A stretch of 11,805 nt of DNA from Bacillota bacterium (lineage in GTDB: Bacteria > Bacillota > Clostridia > Christensenellales > CAG-138): assembly GCA_023451115.1 (NCBI GenBank), contig JAEXFV010000194.1, positions 1-11,805 of the forward strand, written 5' to 3'. Positions 1 through 6,638 of this stretch are shown piece after piece. Below the pieces are notes generated by a model. The model saw only the letters and a list, made by a program, of their open reading frames with translations. It did not search any database and was not told where the DNA came from. Numbering within the stretch: position 1 is the first letter of the stretch; each line of letters opens with the position of its first letter. A program made the translations under genes and the position numbers.

Positions 1-851
1 ACCGTATCCTTACGATATAAAAGGTAAATGTTTCGGTAGGCCCCTTCCTGATCCAGGCTAAACACTAACAGTTCCCCGCTGCTGGCATATTTTTTAGCGG
101 CCAATTCCGAAATAACCGCAACCCCAAGACCATTGGCCACAGAGCTTTTCACCGCTTCTGCCTGGTTCATACGAGCTACGATATGGAGGTGGCAGTCTCC
201 CAGGCCATTCTTTTCCAAGTATCGGTCGAATTCTTTTTTGGTGCCGGAGGTTTGCCCCCGCACGATCATAGGCTCTCCCAATAAGTCCTTGCCCAGCAGG
301 CCTTCTTGCTGCATCTGGCGATAGCGTTGGTTATTGGGGGTAATCATCACCAGCTGGTCCTTACAAACCGCCCGATATTTCAGTTCCTTTTTATTCAGGG
401 CTGTGCCGCTAAACCCCAGCCTTGCATGGCCGCATAGAATTTGCTCATGTACAAAAGCGCTGTCGCCGTTCACCAATTCAAAGCGGCTGGCGCTATGTTG
501 GCGCATATACTCCGCCATCAGCCCGGGCAGCAGATATTCAAATGAATCCGTGGACGCAGCAAGGGAAATCTGCTGTTGTGCGGATTGATCCGAAGCCTCG
601 TCGCTCATAATCTGGCATTGCTCTAAAATGGATTTTGCATAGGTGTAGATTTCCTGGCCCTTGGGCGTAAGGCGGATATGTTTTTTTGCATCCCGCACAA
701 ACAGAACAACACCCAGTGCCTCTTCCAATCCCTTCACATGGGCGCTTACGGTAGATTGGGCAAGGATGAGCTCGTTTGCAGCCCCGGAAAAACTATTGCG
801 TTCCACAGCTGCCACAAACACTTCCAGCTGCCTGAGACTGAAGTTCAACAT
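1..851 (-). CDS. LysR-family transcriptional regulator (3' end cut by window edge)
   Basis: This is a DNA-binding LysR-type regulator, reading leftward and open to base 1, so 283 residues are visible. The family is usually near 300 residues, so only a short C-terminal tail should be missing. The N-terminal winged helix-turn-helix spans about residues 3-62, with RQLEVFVAAVERNSFSGAA followed by LAQSTVSAHVKGLEEALG and the LTPKG wing. The rest is the periplasmic-binding-protein-like effector domain; RGQTSGTKKEFD near residues 199-210 is a typical ligand-loop segment. The ATG at 849-851 is preceded by GGAGAGG at a rather long 11-base spacing. It lies downstream of hppA on the same strand. Its HTH resembles the subgroup annotated as selenium-metabolism-associated or CysB/CysL-like, but no target gene is visible, so the effector is unknown. 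Family sure, specificity a guess. Confidence 0.93.
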   Translation of the reverse strand, partial: MLNFSLRQLEVFVAAVERNSFSGAANELILAQSTVSAHVKGLEEALGVVLFVRDAKKHIRLTPKGQEIYTYAKSILEQCQIMSDEASDQSAQQQISLAASTDSFEYLLPGLMAEYMRQHSASRFELVNGDSAFVHEQILCGHARLGFSGTALNKKELKYRAVCKDQLVMITPNNQRYRQMQQEGLLGKDLLGEPMIVRGQTSGTKKEFDRYLEKNGLGDCHLHIVARMNQAEAVKSSVANGLGVAVISELAAKKYASSGELLVFSLDQEGAYRNIYLLYRKDT

Positions 852-900
852 AGCCGGCCCATCCTCTCCGATTTCATACAACTATTATTTTTGCACACTC

Positions 901-924
901 TCTTTATAAATACAATCTTTATAA
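901..924. repeat. Tandem 9-bp direct repeat upstream of the LysR gene
   Basis: TCTTTATAA occurs at 901-909 and again at 916-924, a 15-bp period. It sits about 50-75 bases upstream of the LysR start, within the likely promoter region of that gene. The repeat may only reflect AT-rich promoter sequence. No convincing -35/-10 pair was found here. Confidence 0.4.
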
Positions 925-974
925 CCGGAATAGTGCATCGGCAAGGACTGGAAACGCCCTTGCCGATGCCGGTT
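923..974 (-). terminator. Strong hairpin after hppA, likely 3' end without a U-tract
   Basis: GCATCGGCAAGG (935-946) and CCTTGCCGATGC (958-969) form a perfect 12-bp stem around an 11-base loop. An outer AACCGG (923-928) can pair with CCGGTT (969-974), which lengthens the structure with a bulge. It lies about 45 bases past the hppA stop and before the LysR gene. Neither strand has a run of T directly after the stem, so it is not a canonical intrinsic terminator. It may stabilise or process the hppA transcript end. Confidence 0.5.
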
Positions 975-1017
975 CACCATGCTTGCGTGATGGAAAATCC
1001 CGTTGTTCTGTTGTGTA

Positions 1018-3192
1018 TTACTGCAACAAGCTTAAAACCCAATCCAGCAGGTTAAATTGGTTAAATACCGCCACTGCGATCAACGCCACAGTAGACATGA
1101 TCTTGATAAAAATATCCAGGCAGGGGCCTACCGTGTCTTTCAGGGGATCGCCTACCGTGTCGCCCACAACGGCTGCCGCATGCGCATCGGAACCCTTGCC
1201 ATGGCCTTCAATAGCGCCGCTTTCAATGTACTTCTTGCCGTTATCCCATGCGCCGCCCGCATTCCCTGTGAGAATTGCCAACATAATGGAACAAATGGTA
1301 GAGCCGATGAGTAAACCGCCTACGAATTCAGGCCCCAGCAGGAACCCGGATGCCACAGGCACCAAGATTGCCATGAACGCCGGCACTTTCATTTCGCCAA
1401 TAGCGCCCTTAGAGGAAATTTCAATGCAGGTTTTATAATCCGGTTTTTGCGTCCCGTTGAGGATACCGGGGAACTGCTTGAACTGCCGCCGCACTTCATC
1501 CACCATCTTGCGGGCCGCTTTGGTCACTGCTTCAATCAGCATGCCGGAGAACAGGAAGGGCAGCGCGCCGCCAATGATCGCACCCGCCAGGGTGATGGGG
1601 TCAATCAGGTTGAGCAGCAAAGGCGTGGAAGGGTCGTTATAGGAATAGAGGTAGGACACCATCAGGGACAAAGCAGCCAGCGCGCCGGAGCCGATGGCAA
1701 AGCCTTTGCCGATTGCCGCCGTGGTGTTGCCCACAGAGTCCAATGTGTCGGTAATTTGCCGCACGTTTTTATCCAGCCCGCTCATCTCGGCAATGCCGCC
1801 GGCGTTGTCGGAAATGGGGCCGTAAGTGTCAACCGACACCGTTACCGTTACGAAAGAAAGCATGCCCGCAGCAGCCATTGCTACGCCATACAGGCCAGAG
1901 ACATAGTAAGAAACGATAATACCCGCGCCCAGGATCAGGCAGGGCAGCATGCAGGATTTCATGCCCAGGGCCAGCCCCTGGGTGATGGTAAGCGCCGTGC
2001 CTTCCAAAGAAACGCCTGCCAAACGCTTGGTGGGGTTATAATCAGCGCTGGTGTAATATTCCGCAATTGCGCCAATCAGAATGCCCGCCACAATGCCAAT
2101 TACAGAGCCGATCCAAGGGGAAATGGCGCCGCAGCGGAAATCCGCGCCGGACAGATCCATGCCGTTGAACATGGCAAGGGTAATGGCCAGTCCCGCTATA
2201 GTGGTCAAGCCTGCAGAAATATAGGTGGCCAAATTCAGCTCTTTATGAGGATTGCGCAGTGTCTTCTTCGAGAGCAGGAAAAAGATGCCGATCAGGCAGC
2301 AAACCAGGCCGCCTGCAGCAAAAGCCACAGGGTAAAGCAGCATGCGCTCCAAAAGCTGGGTGGTCATACCGGCGCTGTTTGCCTGAGAAGTGAGGAACAG
2401 GTGCACTGCCAGGATAGCCGCAGCAGAAATCGCACCTACATAGCTTTCCAGCAGATCGGATCCAAGGCCTGCAACATCGCCCACGTTATCGCCTACATTG
2501 TCCGCGATAGTGGCGGGGTTTCTGGGGTCGTCCTCCGGAATACGGGCTTCGGTTTTGCCGACCAGGTCCGCGCCCATGTCTGCAGCTTTGGTATAGATGC
2601 CGCCGCCTACCCGGTTAAACATGGCGATGATGGAACAGCCCAGTGCATAACCGGACAGGCACATGGTAAAGGGCACGATCTCCAGGCCCAGCCAGTTGGA
2701 GGTTGCAGCCATGTTATCCGCCTGCAGCAGGCCCAAGCCCAGGCCAAATACCAAATATACCAGGGTAAGCCCCAACAGTGCGCAGGCGCCTACGCAAATC
2801 CCCATTACACTGCCGCCCCGAAACGCGGTTTTCAGCGTGCTGCCGATATCCACTGTGGTCCGTGCGGTGTTGGACACGCGCACGTTTGCATAAGTGGCGA
2901 TTTTCATGCCTACCCAGCCTGCACTGCCGCTCATCACGGCGCCTACAATAAAGCAGCAGGCCGTCTGCCAAGTAACCACAAGGGCTAAAATTACAGCCAC
3001 AACAGCAACGACTACAAGAAGTATCTTATACTCATAACGCATAAAAGCGTTTGCGCCTACCCGGATGGCAGAGGCGATTTCCTGCATTTGCGCAGTTCCT
3101 TCCTCCATCTTTTTCACCCGCATGTAGTTAAAGGCCGCATACCCCAGGCCCAACAGCGCTGCAAAAAGCGCCAACAGCAATAAAAGTGACAT
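1018..3192 (-). CDS. hppA: Membrane-bound ion-pumping pyrophosphatase (H+/Na+-PPase)
   Basis: This integral membrane enzyme hydrolyses pyrophosphate and exports H+ or Na+ across the cytoplasmic membrane. Its 724 residues match the bacterial family length, with many hydrophobic helices from residue 2 onward. The substrate/Mg site is clear: DMGADLVGKTE (206-216), DDPRNPATIADNVGDNVGD (221-239), VDTYGPISDNAGGIAEMSG (454-472) and the C-terminal GNAGGAWDNGKKYIE (643-657) with GDTVGDPLKDT (677-687). Ala492 in GNTTAAIGKGFA is the residue typical of the potassium-dependent subfamily; potassium-independent enzymes have Lys. Glu249 in DLLESYVG sits where Na+-pumping enzymes carry their gate glutamate. 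K+-dependent Na+ or mixed Na+/H+ pumping is therefore the best inference. The ATG follows AAGGAGG with 10-base spacing. It is a single gene with its own promoter. Confidence 0.98.
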   Translation of the reverse strand: MSLLLLLALFAALLGLGYAAFNYMRVKKMEEGTAQMQEIASAIRVGANAFMRYEYKILLVVVAVVAVILALVVTWQTACCFIVGAVMSGSAGWVGMKIATYANVRVSNTARTTVDIGSTLKTAFRGGSVMGICVGACALLGLTLVYLVFGLGLGLLQADNMAATSNWLGLEIVPFTMCLSGYALGCSIIAMFNRVGGGIYTKAADMGADLVGKTEARIPEDDPRNPATIADNVGDNVGDVAGLGSDLLESYVGAISAAAILAVHLFLTSQANSAGMTTQLLERMLLYPVAFAAGGLVCCLIGIFFLLSKKTLRNPHKELNLATYISAGLTTIAGLAITLAMFNGMDLSGADFRCGAISPWIGSVIGIVAGILIGAIAEYYTSADYNPTKRLAGVSLEGTALTITQGLALGMKSCMLPCLILGAGIIVSYYVSGLYGVAMAAAGMLSFVTVTVSVDTYGPISDNAGGIAEMSGLDKNVRQITDTLDSVGNTTAAIGKGFAIGSGALAALSLMVSYLYSYNDPSTPLLLNLIDPITLAGAIIGGALPFLFSGMLIEAVTKAARKMVDEVRRQFKQFPGILNGTQKPDYKTCIEISSKGAIGEMKVPAFMAILVPVASGFLLGPEFVGGLLIGSTICSIMLAILTGNAGGAWDNGKKYIESGAIEGHGKGSDAHAAAVVGDTVGDPLKDTVGPCLDIFIKIMSTVALIAVAVFNQFNLLDWVLSLLQ

Positions 3193-3268
3193 GAAACGAT
3201 TGCCTCCTTCAGTTCCCCTGACTATTACGACAACTTATAGATGATTGTTGTGGGAAAACACGTTTTTC

Positions 3269-3297
3269 ATTGTAAGCGGTGAAAAAGCAGAAGGCAA
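3269..3297 (-). promoter_or_regulatory. Probable sigma-A promoter of hppA
   Basis: On the minus strand TTGCCT (3292-3297) and TACAAT (3269-3274) are separated by exactly 17 bases. They match the -35 consensus at 4 of 6 and the -10 consensus at 5 of 6 positions. This predicts a start near 3262 and a leader of about 70 bases before the hppA ATG. It sits just downstream of the terminator-like hairpin at 3303-3339. Confidence 0.6.
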
Positions 3298-3302
3298 ACG
3301 GG

Positions 3303-3339
3303 AAAAAAAGATAATAAATGCGTTTATTATCGCTTTTTT
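3303..3339 (-). terminator. Terminator-like hairpin between the SLOG gene and hppA
   Basis: GATAATAAA (3310-3318) and TTTATTATC (3323-3331) form a perfect 9-bp stem with a 4-base loop. On the minus strand the stem is followed directly by seven T (3309-3303). On the plus strand six T begin two bases after the stem. The shape fits an intrinsic terminator for the leftward SLOG gene, insulating hppA, but the stem is almost all A-T and would be weak. Confidence 0.5.
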
Positions 3340-3392
3340 CGATAAATTTATACCTTTTTTATATAAAAATTAGTTATACTTTTATCATACTT

Positions 3393-3436
3393 TTCCATTT
3401 TTGCAAGGTCTTTATAAAGGCCTTGCAAAAATGGAA
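3393..3436. repeat. Long near-perfect palindrome after the SLOG gene
   Basis: TTCCATTTTTGCAAGG (3393-3408) is exactly inverted at 3421-3436, and the centre CTTTATAAAG (3410-3419) is itself a palindrome. Together they make a 44-base element with one mismatched pair. It begins 4 bases past the SLOG stop codon. No T-run follows on either strand, so it is not a standard terminator. I saw no second copy in the window. Confidence 0.75.
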
Positions 3437-3439
3437 GCG

Positions 3440-3991
3440 CTATGTTGGCTTTAACAGCTTCAGGCCCGCAGATGGCGGCCGCGCCACTTCTAATGTACGG
3501 GGATGGATTACCGTCAGGCAAAGGCGCTGTTTTCGAGCGTATTCCAAGGTGTTCTGCGTTCCTCCTGGGCTTCCATTATATACCCCTATCAGATGGGTAC
3601 AGTGGTCAACCATGTACCGGTTACGCTCCATCATACATCTTTTGGTGTAATGCCGATGCAGGAGAATTTCCTCTTGCGCATGGGCTAAGATGTGAAAATA
3701 TCGTTCTCGGTATTCGGCGCTCCAACGGTTCGCCTGCCCTTCAAAGGGGATCACCGCAATGAGTTTGATTTGCGGAAAAACCTGCCGGAAAGACTGGAGG
3801 ATTTCTGCACACCACAGGTCTGTTCCCAGAGCCATACCACAATAATAGGTAACGATGCCCTGACGAAGCAAAAGTCCTATTTCCCTTTCCAGAACAGCTT
3901 TCAACTGAATGCAGCCTTCATGCTCTTCATCATATCCAAAATAAAATTTTTGTGGCCTGTGGCCAGTAAAACAGCAGGCAGGTTTCTTCAC
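3440..3991 (-). CDS. DUF1273 / SLOG-superfamily (YpsA-like) protein
   Basis: This 183-residue cytoplasmic protein belongs to the DUF1273/YpsA branch of the SLOG superfamily, Rossmann-like domains thought to bind nucleotide-derived ligands. Visible hallmarks are CCFTGHRPQKF (6-16), the GMALGTDLWCAEI loop (52-64), IPFEGQANRW (81-90) and the distal YMVDHCTHLIGVYNGSPGGTQ segment (126-146). The start is GTG at 3989-3991, behind GGAGGAG at 5-7 bases. It is transcribed divergently from the XRE regulator at 4096 and shares its operator region, so control by that regulator is likely. A possible promoter on the minus strand is TTAAGC-17-TATAAG, with the -10 inside one of the repeated half-sites. Family assignment is firm; the ligand and biological role are not known from sequence. 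Confidence 0.9.
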   Translation of the reverse strand: MKKPACCFTGHRPQKFYFGYDEEHEGCIQLKAVLEREIGLLLRQGIVTYYCGMALGTDLWCAEILQSFRQVFPQIKLIAVIPFEGQANRWSAEYRERYFHILAHAQEEILLHRHYTKRCMMERNRYMVDHCTHLIGVYNGSPGGTQNTLEYARKQRLCLTVIHPRTLEVARPPSAGLKLLKPT

Positions 3992-4005
3992 AAAATCTCC
4001 TCCAC

Positions 4006-4083
4006 CATCTTATAGCATAATATTTTCACATGCTTAATGATTATTTTAACATCTTATAGCATAACATACAATCGTGCTATAAG
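4006..4083. promoter_or_regulatory. Shared operator with three phased half-sites between SLOG and XRE genes
   Basis: A 15-bp direct repeat, CATCTTATAGCATAA, occurs at 4006-4020 and 4050-4064. Its core CTTATAGCA (4009-4017 and 4053-4061) recurs inverted as TGCTATAAG at 4075-4083. Core centres are 44 and 22 bp apart, about four and two helical turns, so all three face the same side of the DNA. The first copy overlaps the likely -10 of the SLOG gene. The second and third flank the likely -10 of the XRE gene. This is the expected layout for autorepression plus repression of the divergent gene; the binding protein is inferred to be the XRE product. Confidence 0.65.
4046..4072 (+). promoter_or_regulatory. 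Candidate promoter of the XRE gene
   Basis: TACAAT (4067-4072) matches the -10 consensus at 5 of 6 positions. TTAACA (4046-4051) is a -35-like hexamer but sits only 15 bases upstream; shifting one base gives TTTAAC with 16. The predicted start near 4079 leaves a very short leader carrying AAGGAG at 4081-4086, 9 bases before the ATG. Confidence 0.4.
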
Positions 4084-4095
4084 GAGCGATTTGTT

Positions 4096-4428
4096 ATGAA
4101 GCAAAAACTTTCCAACGGAATGGGCATGAGGCTGCGCAAGTCTCGCGAAGCAATCGGCTTAAGCCGCGAAGCTTTTGCGGAACAAATTGAAATTTCCCCT
4201 ACTTATTTGGCAGAAGTAGAGCTTGGTAAAAAGAGCCTTTCTACCGTAGCGGTTTGCAAGGCGTGTGAAAAGCTCTCCCTCTCAGCCGATTATCTTTTGT
4301 TGGGTCGAACGGAAAAATCGGATTGCAGCGCCATTATGGAAATGCTTTCGAACTTAGATCAGCAATATGTAGATCTTGCAGAGGATCTGCTGCGTACCTT
4401 CCTTTTGGCAGTGGGACGCTCCAGATAG
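4096..4428 (+). CDS. Small XRE-family helix-turn-helix regulator
   Basis: This 110-residue DNA-binding protein has a Cro/CI-type HTH across about residues 10-68: MRLRKSREAIGLSREAFAEQ, then ISPTYLAEVELGKKSLSTVA as turn and recognition helix, closing with LSADYLLLG. The remaining 40 residues are a short helical tail (MEMLSNLDQQYVDLAEDLLRTFL), plausibly for dimerisation; there is no catalytic or ligand domain. The ATG follows AAGGAG at 9 bases. It is divergent from the SLOG gene, and its promoter carries inverted copies of a half-site also present at the SLOG promoter, so it probably represses both. It is followed by a clear intrinsic terminator, so it is monocistronic. What relieves repression is unknown; a product or ligand of the SLOG protein is speculation. 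Confidence 0.92.
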   Translation: MKQKLSNGMGMRLRKSREAIGLSREAFAEQIEISPTYLAEVELGKKSLSTVAVCKACEKLSLSADYLLLGRTEKSDCSAIMEMLSNLDQQYVDLAEDLLRTFLLAVGRSR

Positions 4429-4462
4429 AATGTGTCAGTATATCTCGGTTAAGCAAAATGCA

Positions 4463-4491
4463 AGGCGGATGGATGATCCGCCTTTCTTTTT
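4463..4491 (+). terminator. Intrinsic terminator of the XRE gene
   Basis: AGGCGGAT (4463-4470) pairs with ATCCGCCT (4476-4483) around a 5-base loop. It is followed by TTCTTTTT. It lies 35 bases past the XRE stop and works in the plus direction only; the minus strand lacks a T-run at that point. Confidence 0.88.
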
Positions 4492-4528
4492 GTTATCTTC
4501 TATTCATAAGCCCGCCCCGGCTGCCGCC

Positions 4529-4999
4529 TCAGTTTTCCCAATCCGGGCGCTGCTGTAAATAGCGCAGCAGCCCCTGGCAACCCGCCAATATATCCTGATA
4601 GGCGCTTTCAAAATCCCCGGTATACCAAGGGTCATCAATATCTCTGGGAGTGGAAGTAAAGTCCAGCAGGCGATATACCTTTTTCCGGGTATCCGGCCCT
4701 AACACGCGCTGCATATTGGAAAGATTCCATTTCTCCATACCAATCAAAAGGTCATAATTGGAATAATCCTCTTTTTTCAGGCGAACCGCCCGCCTTTTGT
4801 CCGGGCTGACGCCATGCTCTCTTAACTTGGCTACGGCCCAGGGATGCATGGGGTTGCCCAGTTCTTCCCCACTGGTGGCAGCCGAGCTTACTGTGATGCA
4901 ATCTTCCAACCCCGCCTTTTGCAACAGATCCCGGAACAGGTATTCCGCCATAGGGGAACGGCAAATATTGCCGTGGCAAACAAATAATATTTTTATCAT
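4529..4999 (-). CDS. Low-molecular-weight protein-tyrosine/arginine phosphatase
   Basis: This cytoplasmic cysteine phosphatase of the LMW-PTP fold has 156 residues, full length for the family. The P-loop is at the N-terminus: VCHGNICRSPMAE, with nucleophile Cys8 and Arg14 (CX5R) and Ser15. The general-acid loop is DDPWYTG (122-128), Asp123 preceding Pro. Members act on phosphotyrosine (Wzb/Etp type) or phosphoarginine (YwlE type); the sequence alone does not decide, and no tyrosine kinase or capsule gene lies alongside. It ends 100 bases from the convergent XRE gene and starts 144 bases after the methyltransferase-like gene. Its ribosome site is weak: AAAGGA is 13 bases from the ATG. An extended -10-like TGGTAAAAT occurs on the minus strand around 5044-5052, so it may be transcribed separately. 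Confidence 0.94.
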   Translation of the reverse strand: MIKILFVCHGNICRSPMAEYLFRDLLQKAGLEDCITVSSAATSGEELGNPMHPWAVAKLREHGVSPDKRRAVRLKKEDYSNYDLLIGMEKWNLSNMQRVLGPDTRKKVYRLLDFTSTPRDIDDPWYTGDFESAYQDILAGCQGLLRYLQQRPDWEN

Positions 5000-5143
5000 A
5001 GGCGCTTCTTGATCCTTTCCCCCGCACGCCTTGTGCTTCGTGAATTTTACCAGGGCGCTATGTCAAATAACGCGCTTTGGCTATCTTTCTCAAAAACCCA
5101 AATAGGATTTTTCATTTTACCACATTTTTATATTCCAGTTGGG

Positions 5144-5815
5144 TTACCAAATAAACGGCAGCAGCCGGTACTTCACTTTCTTTCTGTAATCCTCATACCC
5201 AGCCAGCCCTTTCACCAATACGGCCTCTTCGTTTTTGATGCGCTTCACCAGAAGAAACGGATATATCAAAAAAACAATCCAGGCATAAACGGAGCCCAAT
5301 ATTACCGGAATTGACAGGAACAGAAACAGGGTGGCAAAATACATGGGGTGCCTCACCATGCCGTATAAGCCGGTGTCAACCACCTTTTGCCCTTCCTGCA
5401 CTTGCACCGTCCGGGATAAATAAGCGTTTTCCCGCATCACCTCCGCGTACAGCCCATATGAAACCAAGAATACCGCCGTTGCCGCTGCGCTGAGCCAATC
5501 GGGCAAACTGCTCCAACCCAATCTAAAATCCAGCCCTGCAACGACGAGGCCGCCTACCATCATGAAAGAGGATACCATAATGACCCGTTTTTGTTCAGGC
5601 TCAGTTTCCGTTGCATTTAGCCGTTTGGCAAGCAAGTTGGGCGACTTCACCCACAATACAATGCCAGCTAGCAACATTGGGATAAAAAGCGCCATCATAA
5701 AGAGCCATCCCTTCCAATAGGATAGCGTCCCTGCGGATACAAACAACAATAGGCCAACCGTAACCAGGCCTGCAAAAAACTTTGTACACGCTTGTACCAA
5801 CAGCTTGCGTTTCAT
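5144..5815 (-). CDS. Isoprenylcysteine carboxyl methyltransferase-like (ICMT/PEMT) membrane protein
   Basis: This 223-residue integral membrane protein has the C-terminal fold of the ICMT/phospholipid N-methyltransferase superfamily, which uses S-adenosylmethionine within the membrane. Helices lie at about 10-30, 36-57, 80-97, 105-123 and 160-190. The signature is VVDTGLYGMVRHPMYFA (145-161), then RIKNEEAVLVKG (192-203) and YEDYRKKVKYRLLP (207-220). Bacterial members rarely have a known substrate. I chose ATG 5815 because GGGAG lies 8 bases upstream; a GTG 27 bases further out has no better site. The gene begins 30 bases after the flavodoxin-like gene on the same strand, so the two are probably one transcript. 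AACCCAA and TTGGGTTTTT after the stop could form a weak long-loop terminator. Confidence 0.85.
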   Translation of the reverse strand: MKRKLLVQACTKFFAGLVTVGLLLFVSAGTLSYWKGWLFMMALFIPMLLAGIVLWVKSPNLLAKRLNATETEPEQKRVIMVSSFMMVGGLVVAGLDFRLGWSSLPDWLSAAATAVFLVSYGLYAEVMRENAYLSRTVQVQEGQKVVDTGLYGMVRHPMYFATLFLFLSIPVILGSVYAWIVFLIYPFLLVKRIKNEEAVLVKGLAGYEDYRKKVKYRLLPFIW

Positions 5816-5845
5816 AGCGCACTCTCCCAATTTAAATTTCACAAC

Positions 5846-6550
5846 TTACCGTTTGTTTTTCCATGGACGCTCTTTTTTCAGCCACCCCCGTTCGTCCCAG
5901 TATTGCCTCTCAACAGGGGAAGAATCCCATCCGGCGCTGTGCATCCGCCCCATGATATGAAACATTATTTTCGTTTTCAATCCAACGCGGGGCGTTGTAT
6001 TGCGGCCCAGCCTTTTTGCAAGCCTTGTCATATCCTTATGGATTTTTGCCTTCTTTTTGTCCTTGACCATATCCCAGTTCATCGCCTGAACTGCAATGCC
6101 ATAAGACTTGATGCAGGGAACCCCCCAACCAAACAGCGAGTTGCGAATGGTTTTTATCACGCCGCCATTTGCAGCGCCCGCAGAAGCGGAAATGATCACG
6201 GCGCGCTTGGTAAACATCCATTCCTTGGGGCGGTGAACCATCCAGCAGTCAAACATCAGATCCAGGAAGGCTTTCATCGGTGCGGAAGGGGCAAGGCAAT
6301 AATTGGGCGAAGTAAAGATAAAGAGTTCCGCCTGCTCCATTGCATCCAAAATCGTCTTCTTTTCGCTCCAATACGGGCATTTTTCTTCATCCGTAATGCA
6401 GCAATAGCAGCCAAGGCAAAAATGATTGAGGTCCCTTGGAAGAAAGAACTCTGTGATTTCATTTTCCCCAGCCAGCTTTTCTCCAAGCATCCTGCCAATT
6501 TGGTAGGTGCTGCCTTTATGGGTTTGGCCATGTATCATCACTGTTTTCAT
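5846..6550 (-). CDS. Flavodoxin-fold NAD(P)H-dependent reductase, iron-sulfur flavoprotein-like
   Basis: This 234-residue cytoplasmic protein is of the NADPH-dependent FMN reductase/flavodoxin-like family. The N-terminal FMN phosphate loop reads HGQTHKGSTYQIG (7-19). The central TSPNYCLAPSAPMKAFLD (80-97) is the usual flavin-contact and dimer segment, followed by VIISASAGAANGG (118-130). Cys45, 48, 51 and 58 give CX2CX2CX6C, the spacing of the iron-sulfur flavoprotein (Isf) [4Fe-4S] motif; Cys50 is extra. Many relatives keep similar cysteines without a proven cluster, so the cluster is inference. ATG 6550 follows AGAGGG at 5 bases; an upstream TTG at 6598 would add 16 poor residues. It lies 88 bases after the permease and 30 before the methyltransferase-like gene. 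Electron donor and substrate are unknown. Confidence 0.87.
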   Translation of the reverse strand: MKTVMIHGQTHKGSTYQIGRMLGEKLAGENEITEFFLPRDLNHFCLGCYCCITDEEKCPYWSEKKTILDAMEQAELFIFTSPNYCLAPSAPMKAFLDLMFDCWMVHRPKEWMFTKRAVIISASAGAANGGVIKTIRNSLFGWGVPCIKSYGIAVQAMNWDMVKDKKKAKIHKDMTRLAKRLGRNTTPRVGLKTKIMFHIMGRMHSAGWDSSPVERQYWDERGWLKKERPWKNKR

Positions 6551-6638
6551 GTTTTCCCTCTCATTTTGGGCTTTGCCGCGATTGGCTGAACATACCAAAA
6601 TGCCCGCCTCTTCTTTAATCCGTATTGATTACAGGGAG

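Noticed and set aside
1447..2988. A 513-codon open frame on the plus strand.
   Set aside because: It lies wholly antisense to hppA, whose motifs are intact. Its product is rich in His, Gln, Arg and Ala with no recognisable domain, as expected for a codon-bias shadow.
4529..4999. A capsule or exopolysaccharide regulatory locus around the tyrosine phosphatase.
   Set aside because: No tyrosine kinase, glycosyltransferase or polymerase gene lies next to it in the window.
5816..5842. A GTG start at 5842 extending the methyltransferase-like protein by 9 residues.
   Set aside because: The GGGAG that would serve ATG 5815 lies within this extension, and no better site precedes 5842.
6551..6598. A TTG start at 6598 extending the flavodoxin-like protein by 16 residues.
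   Set aside because: The extension is polar and unlike the family N-terminus. ATG 6550 begins directly at the beta strand before the FMN loop and has AGAGGG upstream.
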